Positions 27,810 to 37,171 of a stretch of 64,000 bases of DNA are shown here, in pieces. This DNA is from Nocardia arthritidis. GTDB lineage: Bacteria; Actinomycetota; Actinomycetes; Mycobacteriales; Mycobacteriaceae. The stretch is from contig NZ_CP046172.1 in NCBI RefSeq assembly GCF_011801145.1, positions 5,208,001-5,272,000 on the forward strand, given 5' to 3'. The translations under genes and the position numbers were made by a program. Position 1 is the stretch's first letter. Each line of letters begins with the position of its first letter. A model generated the notes under the pieces. It worked only from the letters and a program-made list of their open reading frames with translations. It did not search any database and was not told the origin of the DNA.

Positions 27810-28721
27810 ATGTCCAGCCGCAGCACCGACACCCACCTACTGGCGACCGCCCCGGTGGTGGTCGGCGTCGACGGTTCCGAACCGTCCGACCTGGCCGTGC
27901 GCTGGGCCGCCGAAATCGCCGCCGCGCGCAATCGGCGGCTGCGCATCGTGCACGGCTTGGCGCTGGATCCGCACTCCACCGTTTTCGGCATCTACGAGCT
28001 GCTGACGCCCGCGGTGACCGATGCGATGCGCAAGGCGGGCCTCGACCTGGTCGCCACCGCCCGCCGCCTGGCCACGCAGGTCGATCCCGGCCTCACCGTG
28101 GAAACCGAGGTAGCCCCCGACCAGCCCGCCGAACTCCTTGTGCGCGAATCGAATTCGGCCCATATGGTGGCCATCGGCGCGGGCCGGGCCAGCGAATTGG
28201 CGCATATCGGCTCCACGCTGCTCGCGGTGTCCGCGCACGGGCACGGCAATATCGTGGTGGTCCGCGACACCGGCAGCGAGCGGCAGATCCGGCAGACGGG
28301 CCCGGTCATCGTCGGCATCGATGACAGCCGCACCTGCGCGCCCGCCGTGGCGGCCGCCTTCGCCGAGGCGAGCATCCGCGAGACCGCACTGGTCGCCGTG
28401 CACGCCACCGGCGACATCACGCTCACCGGCTACGCGAATCTCGCTGCCACCCTGCCGATCCGGGAAATGGAGGCGGCCGCCCACGAGGTGCTCGCCGAAC
28501 ATCTGGCCGGCTGGCAGGAGAAGTATCCGGATGTCCACGTCACCCGGAAGGTCTATCCGGCAGGCCCGGCCCATCAGCTCATCAGCTGGTCGAAGGCGGC
28601 GCAACTGGTCGTCGTCGGTTCCAGGGGCCGCGGCGGATTCCGTGGACTGCTACTCGGCTCGACCAGCAATTCCCTTGTCCAGCATGCCCATTGCCCGGTG
28701 ATGGTCGCGCACGCCAACTAG
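27810..28721 (+). CDS. Universal stress protein, tandem UspA domains
   Basis: This 303-residue protein has two Usp domains. The first (about 14-155) starts PVVVGVDGSEPSDLAVRWAAE and its ATP motif is relaxed: IGAGRASELAHIGSTLLAVS. The second (about 168-300) keeps VVGSRGRGGFRGLLLGSTSN. It is close to the usp at 32.8 kb (shared FGIYELLTPAVTDA-like and LAGWQEKYPDV segments), so the two are recent paralogues. It begins a same-strand run of usp, usp, ATPase, GNAT and usp genes. Two tandem DosR half-sites upstream suggest hypoxic induction. Confidence 0.9.
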   Translation: MSSRSTDTHLLATAPVVVGVDGSEPSDLAVRWAAEIAAARNRRLRIVHGLALDPHSTVFGIYELLTPAVTDAMRKAGLDLVATARRLATQVDPGLTVETEVAPDQPAELLVRESNSAHMVAIGAGRASELAHIGSTLLAVSAHGHGNIVVVRDTGSERQIRQTGPVIVGIDDSRTCAPAVAAAFAEASIRETALVAVHATGDITLTGYANLAATLPIREMEAAAHEVLAEHLAGWQEKYPDVHVTRKVYPAGPAHQLISWSKAAQLVVVGSRGRGGFRGLLLGSTSNSLVQHAHCPVMVAHAN

Positions 28722-28737
28722 CGAGAGGCGAAATCCC

Positions 28738-29607
28738 ATGTCCGCAAGCATCAATCCCCCGGTACTGGTCGGCACCGACGGTTCCGATCCAGCCCTGGCG
28801 GCCGTCCGCTGGGCCGCGGGCGAAGCCGTCATGCACCGCGCGCCGCTGACCATCCTCCACTGCATCGGCGCGCCGGTCGACTTCGGGCCCGGTATCGCGT
28901 TCTCCCGCTTCGATTACGAGGTCTACCGCCAAGCCGGGATCGCGGCGCTCGAGCAGTCGCGCGCGGCCGCCGCCGAGGCGATCCGTTCGGCAGGCGAACT
29001 GGAGATCACCACCGAACTCATCGAAGCGCCGCCGATTCCGGTGCTGCGCGATCGATCCAAGGATGCCAGGTTGCTCGTCGTCGGCACCCAGGGGCTCGGC
29101 GCGTTCCGCCGCGCGCTGCTCGGCTCGGTCAGCACCGCGCTGGCCCGGCACGCCGAATGCCCGGTGGCGATCGTTCCCGAATCGCCGAAATACGACTCGC
29201 GCGATCAGCGCGTCGTCGTCGGCGTCGACGGCTCGGCGTGCAGCGCCCGCGCCATCGAAATCGCCTTCGACGAGGCGACATTTCGCGGTGCGGCACTGAC
29301 CGCGGTACTCGCCTGGACGGAATTTCCGCCGTATATCCCGCGCGAGGATATGCGGCAGGAGGCCGAGGCGATCCTCGCCGAAAGCCTCGCCGGATACGGC
29401 GAGCGCTATCCGGAGGTCGCGGTGCGGCGGATGGTCGCCACGGACCGTCCGGCAAAGGTCCTGCTGGAGCTGGGATCCGGCGCCCAGCTGATCGTGGTCG
29501 GCAGTCACGGACGCGGCGGATTCGCCGGGATGACGCTCGGATCGGTCAGCCAGGCCGTATTGCACGCGACCACCGCACCGCTGATCATCGCCCGCTCGCA
29601 CGCCTGA
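28738..29607 (+). CDS. Universal stress protein, tandem UspA domains
   Basis: This 289-residue protein has two Usp domains with intact ATP motifs: VVGTQGLGAFRRALLGSVST near residue 119 and VVGSHGRGGFAGMTLGSVSQ near residue 260. It resembles the usp at 20 kb more than its immediate neighbour. It starts 16 bases after the preceding usp gene with GAGAGGCGAAAT as a ribosome binding site and is followed 36 bases later by the P-type ATPase gene, so it is inside the same transcript. Expected role: nucleotide-binding stress adaptation. Confidence 0.9.
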   Translation: MSASINPPVLVGTDGSDPALAAVRWAAGEAVMHRAPLTILHCIGAPVDFGPGIAFSRFDYEVYRQAGIAALEQSRAAAAEAIRSAGELEITTELIEAPPIPVLRDRSKDARLLVVGTQGLGAFRRALLGSVSTALARHAECPVAIVPESPKYDSRDQRVVVGVDGSACSARAIEIAFDEATFRGAALTAVLAWTEFPPYIPREDMRQEAEAILAESLAGYGERYPEVAVRRMVATDRPAKVLLELGSGAQLIVVGSHGRGGFAGMTLGSVSQAVLHATTAPLIIARSHA

Positions 29608-29643
29608 ACCGACTGTCGCCGAGCAGATTTGGATTCTGTACCG

Positions 29644-32307
29644 ATGCAGACCCTTGTCGAAATCCGAGCCGCGGCGCCGGGCGGCCCGCGCCCGCTCTCC
29701 GCGCGGGCCGCCGGCGCCATGACGACCGATCAGGTGCTCAGCGCGCTGGCGGCCCCGGCGGACGGACTGTCCGAGAACGAACGCGTCCGTCGGCGACAGC
29801 TGTTCGGCCCCAATGCCATTCGCACCCACAAGACCCGTCTGCTGCCGGTGTTGCTGCGGCAGCTGCGTTCTCCGCTGCTGCTGTTGCTCGCCGTCACCGC
29901 CGCGGTGTCGTTCTTCGTCGGTGAGCGCACCGACGCGATCATTATCGGCGTGATCCTCGCCGCCTCGGTCGGCCTGGGCCTGATCAACGAGTACCGGGCC
30001 GAGCGCGCGGCCGACGCGCTGCACGAGCGGATCCGGCATCGAGCGGTGATCCTGCGCGGCGGCACACCGGAATCGGTCGATCTGGCCGAGCTCGTGCCCG
30101 GCGATGTCGTCGAGCTGCGCGCGGGTGAGCTGGTGCCCGCCGACCTGCGGCTGCTGTCGGTGACCGGGCTGCGCTGCGACGAGTCGGTGCTGACCGGCGA
30201 ATCGGCGCCGGTGTCGAAATCGGTCGCGCCGGTCGCGCCGGAAAGTCCGGTGGCCGAACTGGTTTCGTGCGCGCTGATGGGAACGGTGGTGAGCGCGGGC
30301 CGCGGCCGCGGCCTGGTCACCGCGACCGGGACGACCACCGAATTCGGCCGCATCGCGGCCGGTTTGAGCGAACGTCAGCCGGAAACCGAATTCCAGATCG
30401 GGCTGCGCAAATTCTCCATGCTGCTGGTGTGGGTCGCCGCGGCGCTCACCACCGGCATCTTCGCGGTGAATCTGGTGCTGCAGCGACCGCTGCTCGACGC
30501 GCTGCTGTTCTCGCTGGCCATCGCCGTCGGCATCTCGCCACAACTGCTGCCCGCCGTGGTGTCCACCGCGCTCGCCGCCGGTTCCCGGCAGCTCGCGAAC
30601 TGCAAGGTGCTGGTGAAAAGGCTGGTCTGCATCGAGGATCTCGGCGATATCGAGGTGCTGTTCACCGATAAGACCGGCACCCTCACCGAGGGCCGGATCG
30701 AATATATGCGCGCGCTCGATCCGGACGGCGGGGCCGACGGACGCACCCGGCTGCTGGGGATGCTCTGCACCGACGGTGTCATCAGCGGCGAAACCCTTTC
30801 CGCCGCGGACCCGTTGGATACCGCACTGTGGGCATCGCCGGGCGCGCCCACCGCGACCGTCGCGAAATACCGGCGGCTGGCGACGCTTCCGTTCGACCAC
30901 GAGCGCAGGCTGCTCTCGGTGCTGGTCTCCGACGACCGGGGCGAGCCGTCGATCATCACCAAGGGCGCGCCGGAGGCGGTGCTCGCCCGGTGCCCGCGCA
31001 TACCGGCCGCCGCGCAGGCGGTGCTGGACGCGGAATTCGCTGCCGGACACCGGATTGTCGCGGTCGCGACCCGGCGCGCCGATCCCGCGGCGACGGCGCT
31101 CGAACCCGCCGACGAACGCGACCTGACGCTGTGTGGCTTTCTCGTCTTTCTCGATCCGCCGAAAAGCAGTGCCCGCGAGGCTCTTTCGCGACTGTCCGGC
31201 CTCGGTGTTACGGTCAAGATACTCACCGGCGACAATCCGGCCGGCGCGCTGCACGTCTGCCGCGAACTGGGCCTGCCCGCCGAGGCGGCGGTCACCGGCA
31301 CCGATCTCGACCGTCTCGACGATCGACAGCTCGCCGAATGCGTGAAAACCACAACGGTTTTCGCCCGAGTCTCCCCCGAGCAGAAGGCGCGGATCGTGCG
31401 CTCGCAGCGGGCGGGCGGGCTGGACGTCGCCTTCCTCGGCGACGGCGTCAACGACGCGCTCGCACTGCATGCCGCCGATGTCGGCATCTCGGTCGACTCC
31501 GCCACCGACGTCGCCAAGGACGCCGCCGACGTCGTGCTGCTGGAAAAGGATCTCGGCGTACTCGCCGACGGTGTCGTCGCCGGGCGGCGCATCTTCGCCA
31601 ACACCATGAAGTACGTGCTGATGGGCACATCCAGCAACTTCGGCAATATGTTCAGTGCCGCAGGGGCTTCGGCATTCCTGCCGTTCCTGCCGATGCTGCC
31701 GTCGCAGATCCTGCTCAACAACCTGCTCTACGATTCCAGCCAGCTCGCCATCCCCACCGATCACGTCGACGAGGAGCAGCTGGCCCGGCCCGCGCGCTGG
31801 AATATCGGCCTGATCCGCCGCTTCATGCTGATCTTCGGACCGATCAGTTCGGCATTCGACTTCGCCACCTTCGGCGTGATGCTGTGGCTGTTCCACGCCG
31901 ACGAAACCCTTTTCCACACCGGATGGTTCGTCGAATCGCTGGCCACCCAGACCCTGGTGCTGTTCGTCATCCGCACCCGGCGCAGCCCCTTCTTCCGCAG
32001 CGGGCCGAGCACACCGCTGCTGCTCGCCGCTTGCACCGCGGTCGCGGTCGGTGCGCTGCTACCCGTGACGCCATTGGCCGCCGATCTCGGATTCCGGCCG
32101 CTGCCAGGGGCGTTCCTGCTCGTGGTGGTGTTGCTGATCATCACCTATCTCGGCCTCGCCGAACTGGCCAAACGGTGGTTCTTCCGCACACCGCCGTCCG
32201 TCGCCACCCAGCGCGAGCGGACCAAGGGCTATCGAATCCGCAGGCGCGCAGCACGTTTCAACGCCAAGGCGCCCCGGAATCGGCGGCCCGGCCACAACCA
32301 TCGATGA
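29644..32307 (+). CDS. P-type ATPase, MgtA-like magnesium/cation transporter
   Basis: This 887-residue pump has all P-type landmarks: actuator loop LTGESAPVSKS, phosphorylation site DKTGTLTEG, nucleotide-binding KGAPE, hinge ILTGDNPAG and GDGVNDALAL. The membrane segments fit the P3B/MgtA type, including ISPQLLPAVVSTALA in M4 and SSNFGNMFSAAGASAFLPFLP and LYDSSQLAIPTDHVD in M5-M6. Import of Mg2+ is therefore the best guess. In mycobacteria the P-type pump of the DosR regulon is CtpF, of a different subgroup. The ATG at 29644 is preferred; a TTG five codons upstream and an ATG at 29719 are alternatives. The Arg/Asn-rich tail is unusual. Confidence 0.9.
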   Translation: MQTLVEIRAAAPGGPRPLSARAAGAMTTDQVLSALAAPADGLSENERVRRRQLFGPNAIRTHKTRLLPVLLRQLRSPLLLLLAVTAAVSFFVGERTDAIIIGVILAASVGLGLINEYRAERAADALHERIRHRAVILRGGTPESVDLAELVPGDVVELRAGELVPADLRLLSVTGLRCDESVLTGESAPVSKSVAPVAPESPVAELVSCALMGTVVSAGRGRGLVTATGTTTEFGRIAAGLSERQPETEFQIGLRKFSMLLVWVAAALTTGIFAVNLVLQRPLLDALLFSLAIAVGISPQLLPAVVSTALAAGSRQLANCKVLVKRLVCIEDLGDIEVLFTDKTGTLTEGRIEYMRALDPDGGADGRTRLLGMLCTDGVISGETLSAADPLDTALWASPGAPTATVAKYRRLATLPFDHERRLLSVLVSDDRGEPSIITKGAPEAVLARCPRIPAAAQAVLDAEFAAGHRIVAVATRRADPAATALEPADERDLTLCGFLVFLDPPKSSAREALSRLSGLGVTVKILTGDNPAGALHVCRELGLPAEAAVTGTDLDRLDDRQLAECVKTTTVFARVSPEQKARIVRSQRAGGLDVAFLGDGVNDALALHAADVGISVDSATDVAKDAADVVLLEKDLGVLADGVVAGRRIFANTMKYVLMGTSSNFGNMFSAAGASAFLPFLPMLPSQILLNNLLYDSSQLAIPTDHVDEEQLARPARWNIGLIRRFMLIFGPISSAFDFATFGVMLWLFHADETLFHTGWFVESLATQTLVLFVIRTRRSPFFRSGPSTPLLLAACTAVAVGALLPVTPLAADLGFRPLPGAFLLVVVLLIITYLGLAELAKRWFFRTPPSVATQRERTKGYRIRRRAARFNAKAPRNRRPGHNHR

Positions 32308-32319
32308 CAAGGAGACCGC

Positions 32320-32808
32320 ATGCACGCCACGGTATTACCCGAAACCGCCATGCACCCGGCCATCCGGCAACTCGGACCGGCCGACGCCGAGGCCATCCGA
32401 GCGCTGCACGCCGCGATGGACGCCGAGGACGGCTACTTCCGGTTCTTCATGCCGCCGCCGAAGGATCTGCACAAGGTGGCGCATGCGATAGCGCTGCGCG
32501 ATCCGGAGCACTGCGCGGTCGGCGCCTTTCTCGGCGGCGAACTGGTGGGGGTCGCGAATTTCATTGTCCTGCCGGGGACTCGGTCCGCGGAGGTCGCGCT
32601 CGTTGTCGCCGCGGAGGATCAGCAGCACGGCATCGGCACCGCCCTGCTGCGCAGCCTCGCCGAACTCGCCCGCGAGCACGGCATCGAACGCTTCGTCGCC
32701 GAGGTGCTACCGGCCAATTCGCGGATGATGCGACTGCTCATCGACGGCGGATTCCCGGTGACGACGTATCGGCAGAACGGCGTCGTCCAGGTCGGCATCC
32801 AGCTGTGA
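32320..32808 (+). CDS. GNAT-family N-acetyltransferase
   Basis: This 162-residue enzyme has the GNAT fold: a beta4 strand EVALVVAAEDQQHGIGTALL with the acetyl-CoA pyrophosphate loop Q-x-x-G-I-G, and the late element AEVLPANSRMMRLLIDGGF. The N-terminal part IRALHAAMDAEDGYFRFFMPP resembles acetyltransferase domains of Pat-like protein acetylases, so a protein substrate is possible. AAGGAG lies before the ATG. It is 12 bases after the ATPase stop and 38 before the next usp gene, within the stress operon. Confidence 0.83.
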   Translation: MHATVLPETAMHPAIRQLGPADAEAIRALHAAMDAEDGYFRFFMPPPKDLHKVAHAIALRDPEHCAVGAFLGGELVGVANFIVLPGTRSAEVALVVAAEDQQHGIGTALLRSLAELAREHGIERFVAEVLPANSRMMRLLIDGGFPVTTYRQNGVVQVGIQL

Positions 32809-32846
32809 ATTCCGTATCCGAACAACAGATCCCGAGGACGGGCGAT

Positions 32847-33728
32847 ATGACAACACCACCCTACGAGAATCCGCACCGGCTGGCGTCGGCGGCGGTGGTC
32901 GTCGGCGTCGACGGCTCGGAGGGAGCCGACCTCGCAGTCCGCTGGGCGGCCGAAACCGCCGCCCACCGCCACCGTGATCTGCTGCTCGTGCACGGCCTCG
33001 ACCTGGCCTCGACGCGCTCGATGGTCGGCTACTACGACGTGCTCACCCCGTCGATCACCGAAACCATTCACAAACAGGGCCGCCGCATCGTCGACGCCGA
33101 CCGGCGTCTCGCGCAGTCGGTGAACCCGGATTTGGTTGTCGCCGTTGAGATTTCCGAAGCGGGCGCGGCCGAGCTGCTGATCCGGCATTCGCGGACGGCG
33201 CATCTGGTCGTCATCGGCGCCACCGGCAACGCGGGCGCCTTCGCCCATATCGGCTCGACCCTGCTGGCGGTGAGCGCCCACGGGCACGGCTCGGTGATCG
33301 TCGTCCGCGACACCGCGATCCGGCACACCGGCCCGGTCGTCGTCGGCGTGGACGGCACCGAGGCGGCCGACGCCGCCATCGCCGCCGCATTCGACGAGGC
33401 CGCCGAACGCGAAACCGAACTCGTCGCCGTACATGCCCGCGCCGCAACGCCATCCGCCACGGATGAGAACGGCGCCGCCGATACGGTCCTGGCCGAACGG
33501 CTCGCCGGCTGGCAGGAGAAATATCCGAACGTCCGCGTCCGCCGCGAAGCACGCCCGGCACAGCCGACCCAGCTCCTCATGGACTGGTCCGACACCGCCC
33601 AGCTGATCGTCGTCGGCACCCGCGGCCGCGGCGCACTCACCGGCCTGCTACTCGGCTCCACCAGCAATTTCCTTGTGCAGCACGCCCATTGCCCCGTCCT
33701 GATCGCCCACCGAGACCAATCCGAGTAG
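32847..33728 (+). CDS. Universal stress protein, tandem UspA domains
   Basis: This 293-residue protein has two Usp domains, starting AAVVVGVDGSEGADLAVRWA and GPVVVGVDGTEAADAAIAAA. The ATP motif in the second is intact (VVGTRGRGALTGLLLGSTSN); in the first it is relaxed (IGATGNAGAFAHIGSTLL), exactly as in the paralogue at 27.8 kb. GAGGACGGGCGAT precedes the ATG. It ends the five-gene run of plus-strand stress genes and is convergent with a response-regulator gene 11 bases on. Confidence 0.9.
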   Translation: MTTPPYENPHRLASAAVVVGVDGSEGADLAVRWAAETAAHRHRDLLLVHGLDLASTRSMVGYYDVLTPSITETIHKQGRRIVDADRRLAQSVNPDLVVAVEISEAGAAELLIRHSRTAHLVVIGATGNAGAFAHIGSTLLAVSAHGHGSVIVVRDTAIRHTGPVVVGVDGTEAADAAIAAAFDEAAERETELVAVHARAATPSATDENGAADTVLAERLAGWQEKYPNVRVRREARPAQPTQLLMDWSDTAQLIVVGTRGRGALTGLLLGSTSNFLVQHAHCPVLIAHRDQSE

Positions 33729-33739
33729 CGGCCGAACGC

Positions 33740-34357
33740 TCACGGCGCGGCCAGCACTCCTTTTGCCAAGGCCGCCGTGACCGCGGCCGTGCGGTCGGAC
33801 ACCTCGAGCTTCGAAAACGCCCGCTGTAGATGTGTTTTCACGGTCGCTTCGCTGATGTGCAGGGTTCGGCCGATTTCGGCGTTGGTCGCGCCGCGTGCGA
33901 CGTACCCGAGGACCTCCACCTCACGGGCCGACAACAGCGCCTGCGGGTTTCGACGGTGCAGCCGTGCGCCGACCGAGGGCGTCAGCACCGTCTCGCCGCG
34001 CGCGGCCGCCCGCACGGCGGCCGCCAGCTCCGCGCGCGAACTATCCTTCAGCAGATATCCGGATGCGCCCGCTTCGACGGCGCGCAGGATATCGGTGTCG
34101 GTGTCGTAGGTGGTGACGACGACTACCCGGCTCTCGGGACAGGCGGCCAGGATCTGCTCGGTCGCCGCGGCGCCGTCGACCTCGGGCATCCGCAGATCCA
34201 TCAGCACCACATCGGGACGCAGCGCCGTGGCGACCGCAATGGCCTCCGCGCCACCGGCCGCCTCGCCGACGACAACGAGATCGGCTTCGCGGGACAGTAT
34301 TCCGCGCATACCCTCGCGCACCACCGGATGGTCGTCGACGAGTAGGACGCTGATCAT
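33740..34357 (-). CDS. NarL/LuxR-family response regulator
   Basis: This 205-residue regulator has a receiver domain with ISVLLVDDHPVVREGM, the phospho-acceptor Asp in VVLMDLRMPEVDG, Thr in VVTTYDTDTD and Lys in SGYLLKDSS. The C-terminal helix-turn-helix is LSAREVEVLGYVARGATNAE followed by ISEATVKTHLQRAF. It overlaps the kinase gene by four bases (ATGA), so they are co-translated as a two-component pair. An open frame continues upstream of this start but inside the kinase gene. Target genes are unknown; the divergent P450 is a candidate. Confidence 0.92.
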   Translation of the reverse strand: MISVLLVDDHPVVREGMRGILSREADLVVVGEAAGGAEAIAVATALRPDVVLMDLRMPEVDGAAATEQILAACPESRVVVVTTYDTDTDILRAVEAGASGYLLKDSSRAELAAAVRAAARGETVLTPSVGARLHRRNPQALLSAREVEVLGYVARGATNAEIGRTLHISEATVKTHLQRAFSKLEVSDRTAAVTAALAKGVLAAP

Positions 34358-35526
34358 GCCGGCACCTCGACGGCCACCCGGGTGCCCGCGCCCGGGCTCG
34401 TCGTCACGGTGACCACCGCGCCGATCTCCTGCGCCCGGCTGCGCAGACCGGGCAGGCCGAATCCGCCGGCACCGGCCGCGTCGAAGCCGATTCCGTTGTC
34501 CGCCACCGATAGTCGCACGCCCTGCCCGGTTCGGGTGAGGTCGACGGTCACGCTGTCGGCACGTGCGTGCTTGCTCACGTTCGTCAACGCCTCCTGTGCG
34601 GCGCGCAACAGTACCACCTCGGTTCCGGTATCCAGTTGGGGCACAGCGCAATCCACATTCACGGTGACGGCTATACCGGTCTCGTCGGCGAGTTTGCGGC
34701 AGCGTCGCCGCACCGAATCGGCCAGCGATCCGCCACCCAGATCGGGTGGTGTCAACGTCTCGACCATGGTCCGCGCTTCGATCAAGTTCTCCCGTGCCGT
34801 GGCTTCTATGAGTGCGATATGCCGATGGGCGGCATCGGGATCGGTATCGAATTCGGATTCGACGGCCTGGGCCAGCGTCGCGATTCCGGTGAATCCCTGG
34901 GTCAGCGTGTCGTGGATTTCCCTTGCGAGGCGGGCGCGTTCGGCCATCGAACCCGCCTCCCTGGACAGTCGCGCGACATCGGCGCGGCTGCGTTCCAATT
35001 GGTCGAGCAGTATCGCCAATTGCTCACTGCGGTCGAGGGCAAGCGTGATCGTCGCCCCGATCGCCGGATTGAATAGGATTGCGACCAAGGATATCGCCAG
35101 CCCCAACGGCACCTGTGTCTGTGCGACGAGCGCGAATACGAGGGGCGTGAAGCTCACCGCCTCGGCGACCACGATCGCGGCCCACACCGGCAGCGTCATG
35201 TAGATCAGCGCATACACCACCACCACCCCCGCGAGGGCCGGTGGTGACCACCAGACGGCGACATGGAAGAACAGCAGCACGCCGACCACGAAAAGCACCG
35301 AATTCCGGCTCACCCTACGGCGATAGAAGGCATCGGGGTTGTCACGGCGCGGCGACAGCAACGCCGACCAAGCCAGCAGGCAGGTCAGCGCCACCAATGC
35401 CACCCACGCCTCACCGCCGTATACGCGGCGCAGGACGATGACCAGAACTCCGGTGGCGATGATGCCGCCCACCACATAGGCGCTCCAGATCCGGTACAAG
35501 ATATCCCACCGCCCTGGCGCTGTCAT
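34354..35526 (-). CDS. Sensor histidine kinase (HisKA_3/NarX-like)
   Basis: This 390-residue kinase has five or six membrane segments in residues 10-165, then a short coiled linker (DQLERSRADVARLSREAGSM) and a HisKA_3 domain with the phospho-acceptor His in RARLAREIHDTLTQGFTGIA. The ATP-binding domain carries AAQEALTNVSKHA, VADNGIGFD and FGLPGLRSRAQ. The signal sensed through the membrane domain is unknown. The ATG of MTAPGRWD is preferred over a frame extension of 42 codons that lacks a binding site. It is the first gene of the pair with the response regulator and diverges from the P450. Confidence 0.9.
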   Translation of the reverse strand: MTAPGRWDILYRIWSAYVVGGIIATGVLVIVLRRVYGGEAWVALVALTCLLAWSALLSPRRDNPDAFYRRRVSRNSVLFVVGVLLFFHVAVWWSPPALAGVVVVYALIYMTLPVWAAIVVAEAVSFTPLVFALVAQTQVPLGLAISLVAILFNPAIGATITLALDRSEQLAILLDQLERSRADVARLSREAGSMAERARLAREIHDTLTQGFTGIATLAQAVESEFDTDPDAAHRHIALIEATARENLIEARTMVETLTPPDLGGGSLADSVRRRCRKLADETGIAVTVNVDCAVPQLDTGTEVVLLRAAQEALTNVSKHARADSVTVDLTRTGQGVRLSVADNGIGFDAAGAGGFGLPGLRSRAQEIGAVVTVTTSPGAGTRVAVEVPA

Positions 35527-35639
35527 GCTCCGACGATAACCCGGATCGTGCGGCCCCGGGTCCTCCGAACAGTGGACACACACCCCGCGCGTATCGGCAT
35601 ACGCTGCGACAAAAGCACACGGACACAAGGGAATCAACC

Positions 35640-37130
35640 ATGACGACCACACCCGACGCCACCCTCTACCCGCCCCGATGGCAACCCGCGCTACTGCGCT
35701 GGCACCGTACCCGGGTGTCGTGGTGGCAGTCGTGGAAACTTGCCGCCCAAGCGATGCGGCTATTGAGCGACCACAGCCCGGCCAACGCCTACGGCGCCCG
35801 GCTCCCCGGACAGGACGACGTCATGGTGGCCCGAATACCGTTGCAGCGCTATGTCGTAATTCGCAGCCCCGAACTCGCCCGACACGTCCTGGTGACCAAT
35901 CAGGACAACTACCCCAAGAGCGCGGACTACGACATGCTTGCCGTCGCATTCGGGCGCGGTCTCGGCACCGAGCGGAACGAGGATCGCTGGCAACGCAATC
36001 GCCGCCTCGTCCAGCCCGTATTCGGGAAACGGAATATCGCCACGCTCGCGGGCCCGGTCACCGAGGCCGCCCACGACTGCGCCGCGCGCGTCCGCCGGCT
36101 CGGCGCGAATGCGGCGCCGGTGGATATGAACGCCGAGATGAGCAGGCTCACAGTCGATATCGTCGCGCGCACGATGTTCGGACTGGACCTGACCGGACCG
36201 ATGTCGAAGATCAGACTGTCCCGGATGCTCGGCATGTTCGGCTTCGGGTTCCTCACCGGCGTCACCCATCGGCTGCACGCGCTCGCCGAACTCACGCACC
36301 GGCACAATCTGCCCATGCGCGTCATGCGTTGCGCCTCTTGGGTTCTCGCGCCGCGCATGATGGCCGACCTGCGGCACCTCGAGCGGGTGATCGACCAGCT
36401 CATCGCGGATCACCGCAGCGGTGCGATCACCCGCCGCGGCAACCTGCTCGCATTGCTCATGGACGCGCACGACCCGGAAACCGGGCACCGCTACACCGAT
36501 GCCGAAATCCACGACGAGCTCATGACTTTCCTCGGCGCAGGGACCGAAACCACCGCGACGGCACTGGCCTGGACCTGGAAGCTGCTCGCCGAAAACCCCG
36601 ACGCCCGCTCCCGCCTACACGCCGAACTCGACGACGTCCTCGCGGGCCGCACCCCGACCGCCGCCGACGTAGACCTCCTACCTTGGACGAAAGCCGTTCT
36701 CGCCGAGACGATGCGACTGTATCCGCCGGTCGTCGCGCTGGCACGCGTCGCGAAGAACGATGACCTGCTCGGCGACTTCCCGATCCGCGCAGGCACCACC
36801 ATCATGATCAACCTGCACGCCATGCATCAACACGGCGGCGTCTGGCCGGATCCGGACACCTTCGACCCGACTCGCTACCTGACCGAAAACCTGACAACCG
36901 CACAACGTCACGCCGCCCTGCCATTCGGAGCGGGCAAACGCATGTGCGTCGCCAACGTCTTCGCCAGCACCGAAGCCGTTCTCGCACTGGCGACCATCGC
37001 TCAGCGCATCGAGATGGATCTGGCTACCACCGAACCGATCCGCCCGCAGTTCTCGTTCACTGGCGGTCCCGACGGACCGCTTCCCATGTTCGTGCGCGAC
37101 CGACCGGCCCGAGCGGAGCTTGTTAACTAA
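35640..37130 (+). CDS. Cytochrome P450
   Basis: This 496-residue P450 has the I-helix oxygen-activation motif FLGAGTETTATAL, the K-helix ETMRLYPP (ExxR) and the heme-thiolate loop LPFGAGKRMCVANVFA with the axial Cys. In the loop the Gly two residues after Cys in the common FxxGxRxCxG pattern is Ala, a change seen in some P450s. The N-terminus has no clear membrane anchor. It hydroxylates an unknown substrate, probably lipid-like given its resemblance to CYP4/CYP102-type sequences. AAGGGAATC precedes the ATG. It is divergent from the two-component system and followed by a glycerophosphodiesterase gene. Confidence 0.92.
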   Translation: MTTTPDATLYPPRWQPALLRWHRTRVSWWQSWKLAAQAMRLLSDHSPANAYGARLPGQDDVMVARIPLQRYVVIRSPELARHVLVTNQDNYPKSADYDMLAVAFGRGLGTERNEDRWQRNRRLVQPVFGKRNIATLAGPVTEAAHDCAARVRRLGANAAPVDMNAEMSRLTVDIVARTMFGLDLTGPMSKIRLSRMLGMFGFGFLTGVTHRLHALAELTHRHNLPMRVMRCASWVLAPRMMADLRHLERVIDQLIADHRSGAITRRGNLLALLMDAHDPETGHRYTDAEIHDELMTFLGAGTETTATALAWTWKLLAENPDARSRLHAELDDVLAGRTPTAADVDLLPWTKAVLAETMRLYPPVVALARVAKNDDLLGDFPIRAGTTIMINLHAMHQHGGVWPDPDTFDPTRYLTENLTTAQRHAALPFGAGKRMCVANVFASTEAVLALATIAQRIEMDLATTEPIRPQFSFTGGPDGPLPMFVRDRPARAELVN

Positions 37131-37171
37131 AAGTTGTCTACGAGGGCGATGTTGATGGTTAAGCTACCGCA

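Noticed and set aside
29629..29643. TTG start five codons upstream for the P-type ATPase
   Set aside because: No ribosome binding site supports it over the ATG at 29644.
28582..31917. 1111-codon minus-strand frame
   Set aside because: It covers two Usp ends and the P-type ATPase in antisense; its translation is low-complexity and His/Gln/Arg-rich.
34358..34651. N-terminal extension of the response regulator at 34.3 kb
   Set aside because: It is antisense-like sequence inside the kinase gene; the receiver domain starts at MISVLLVDDH.
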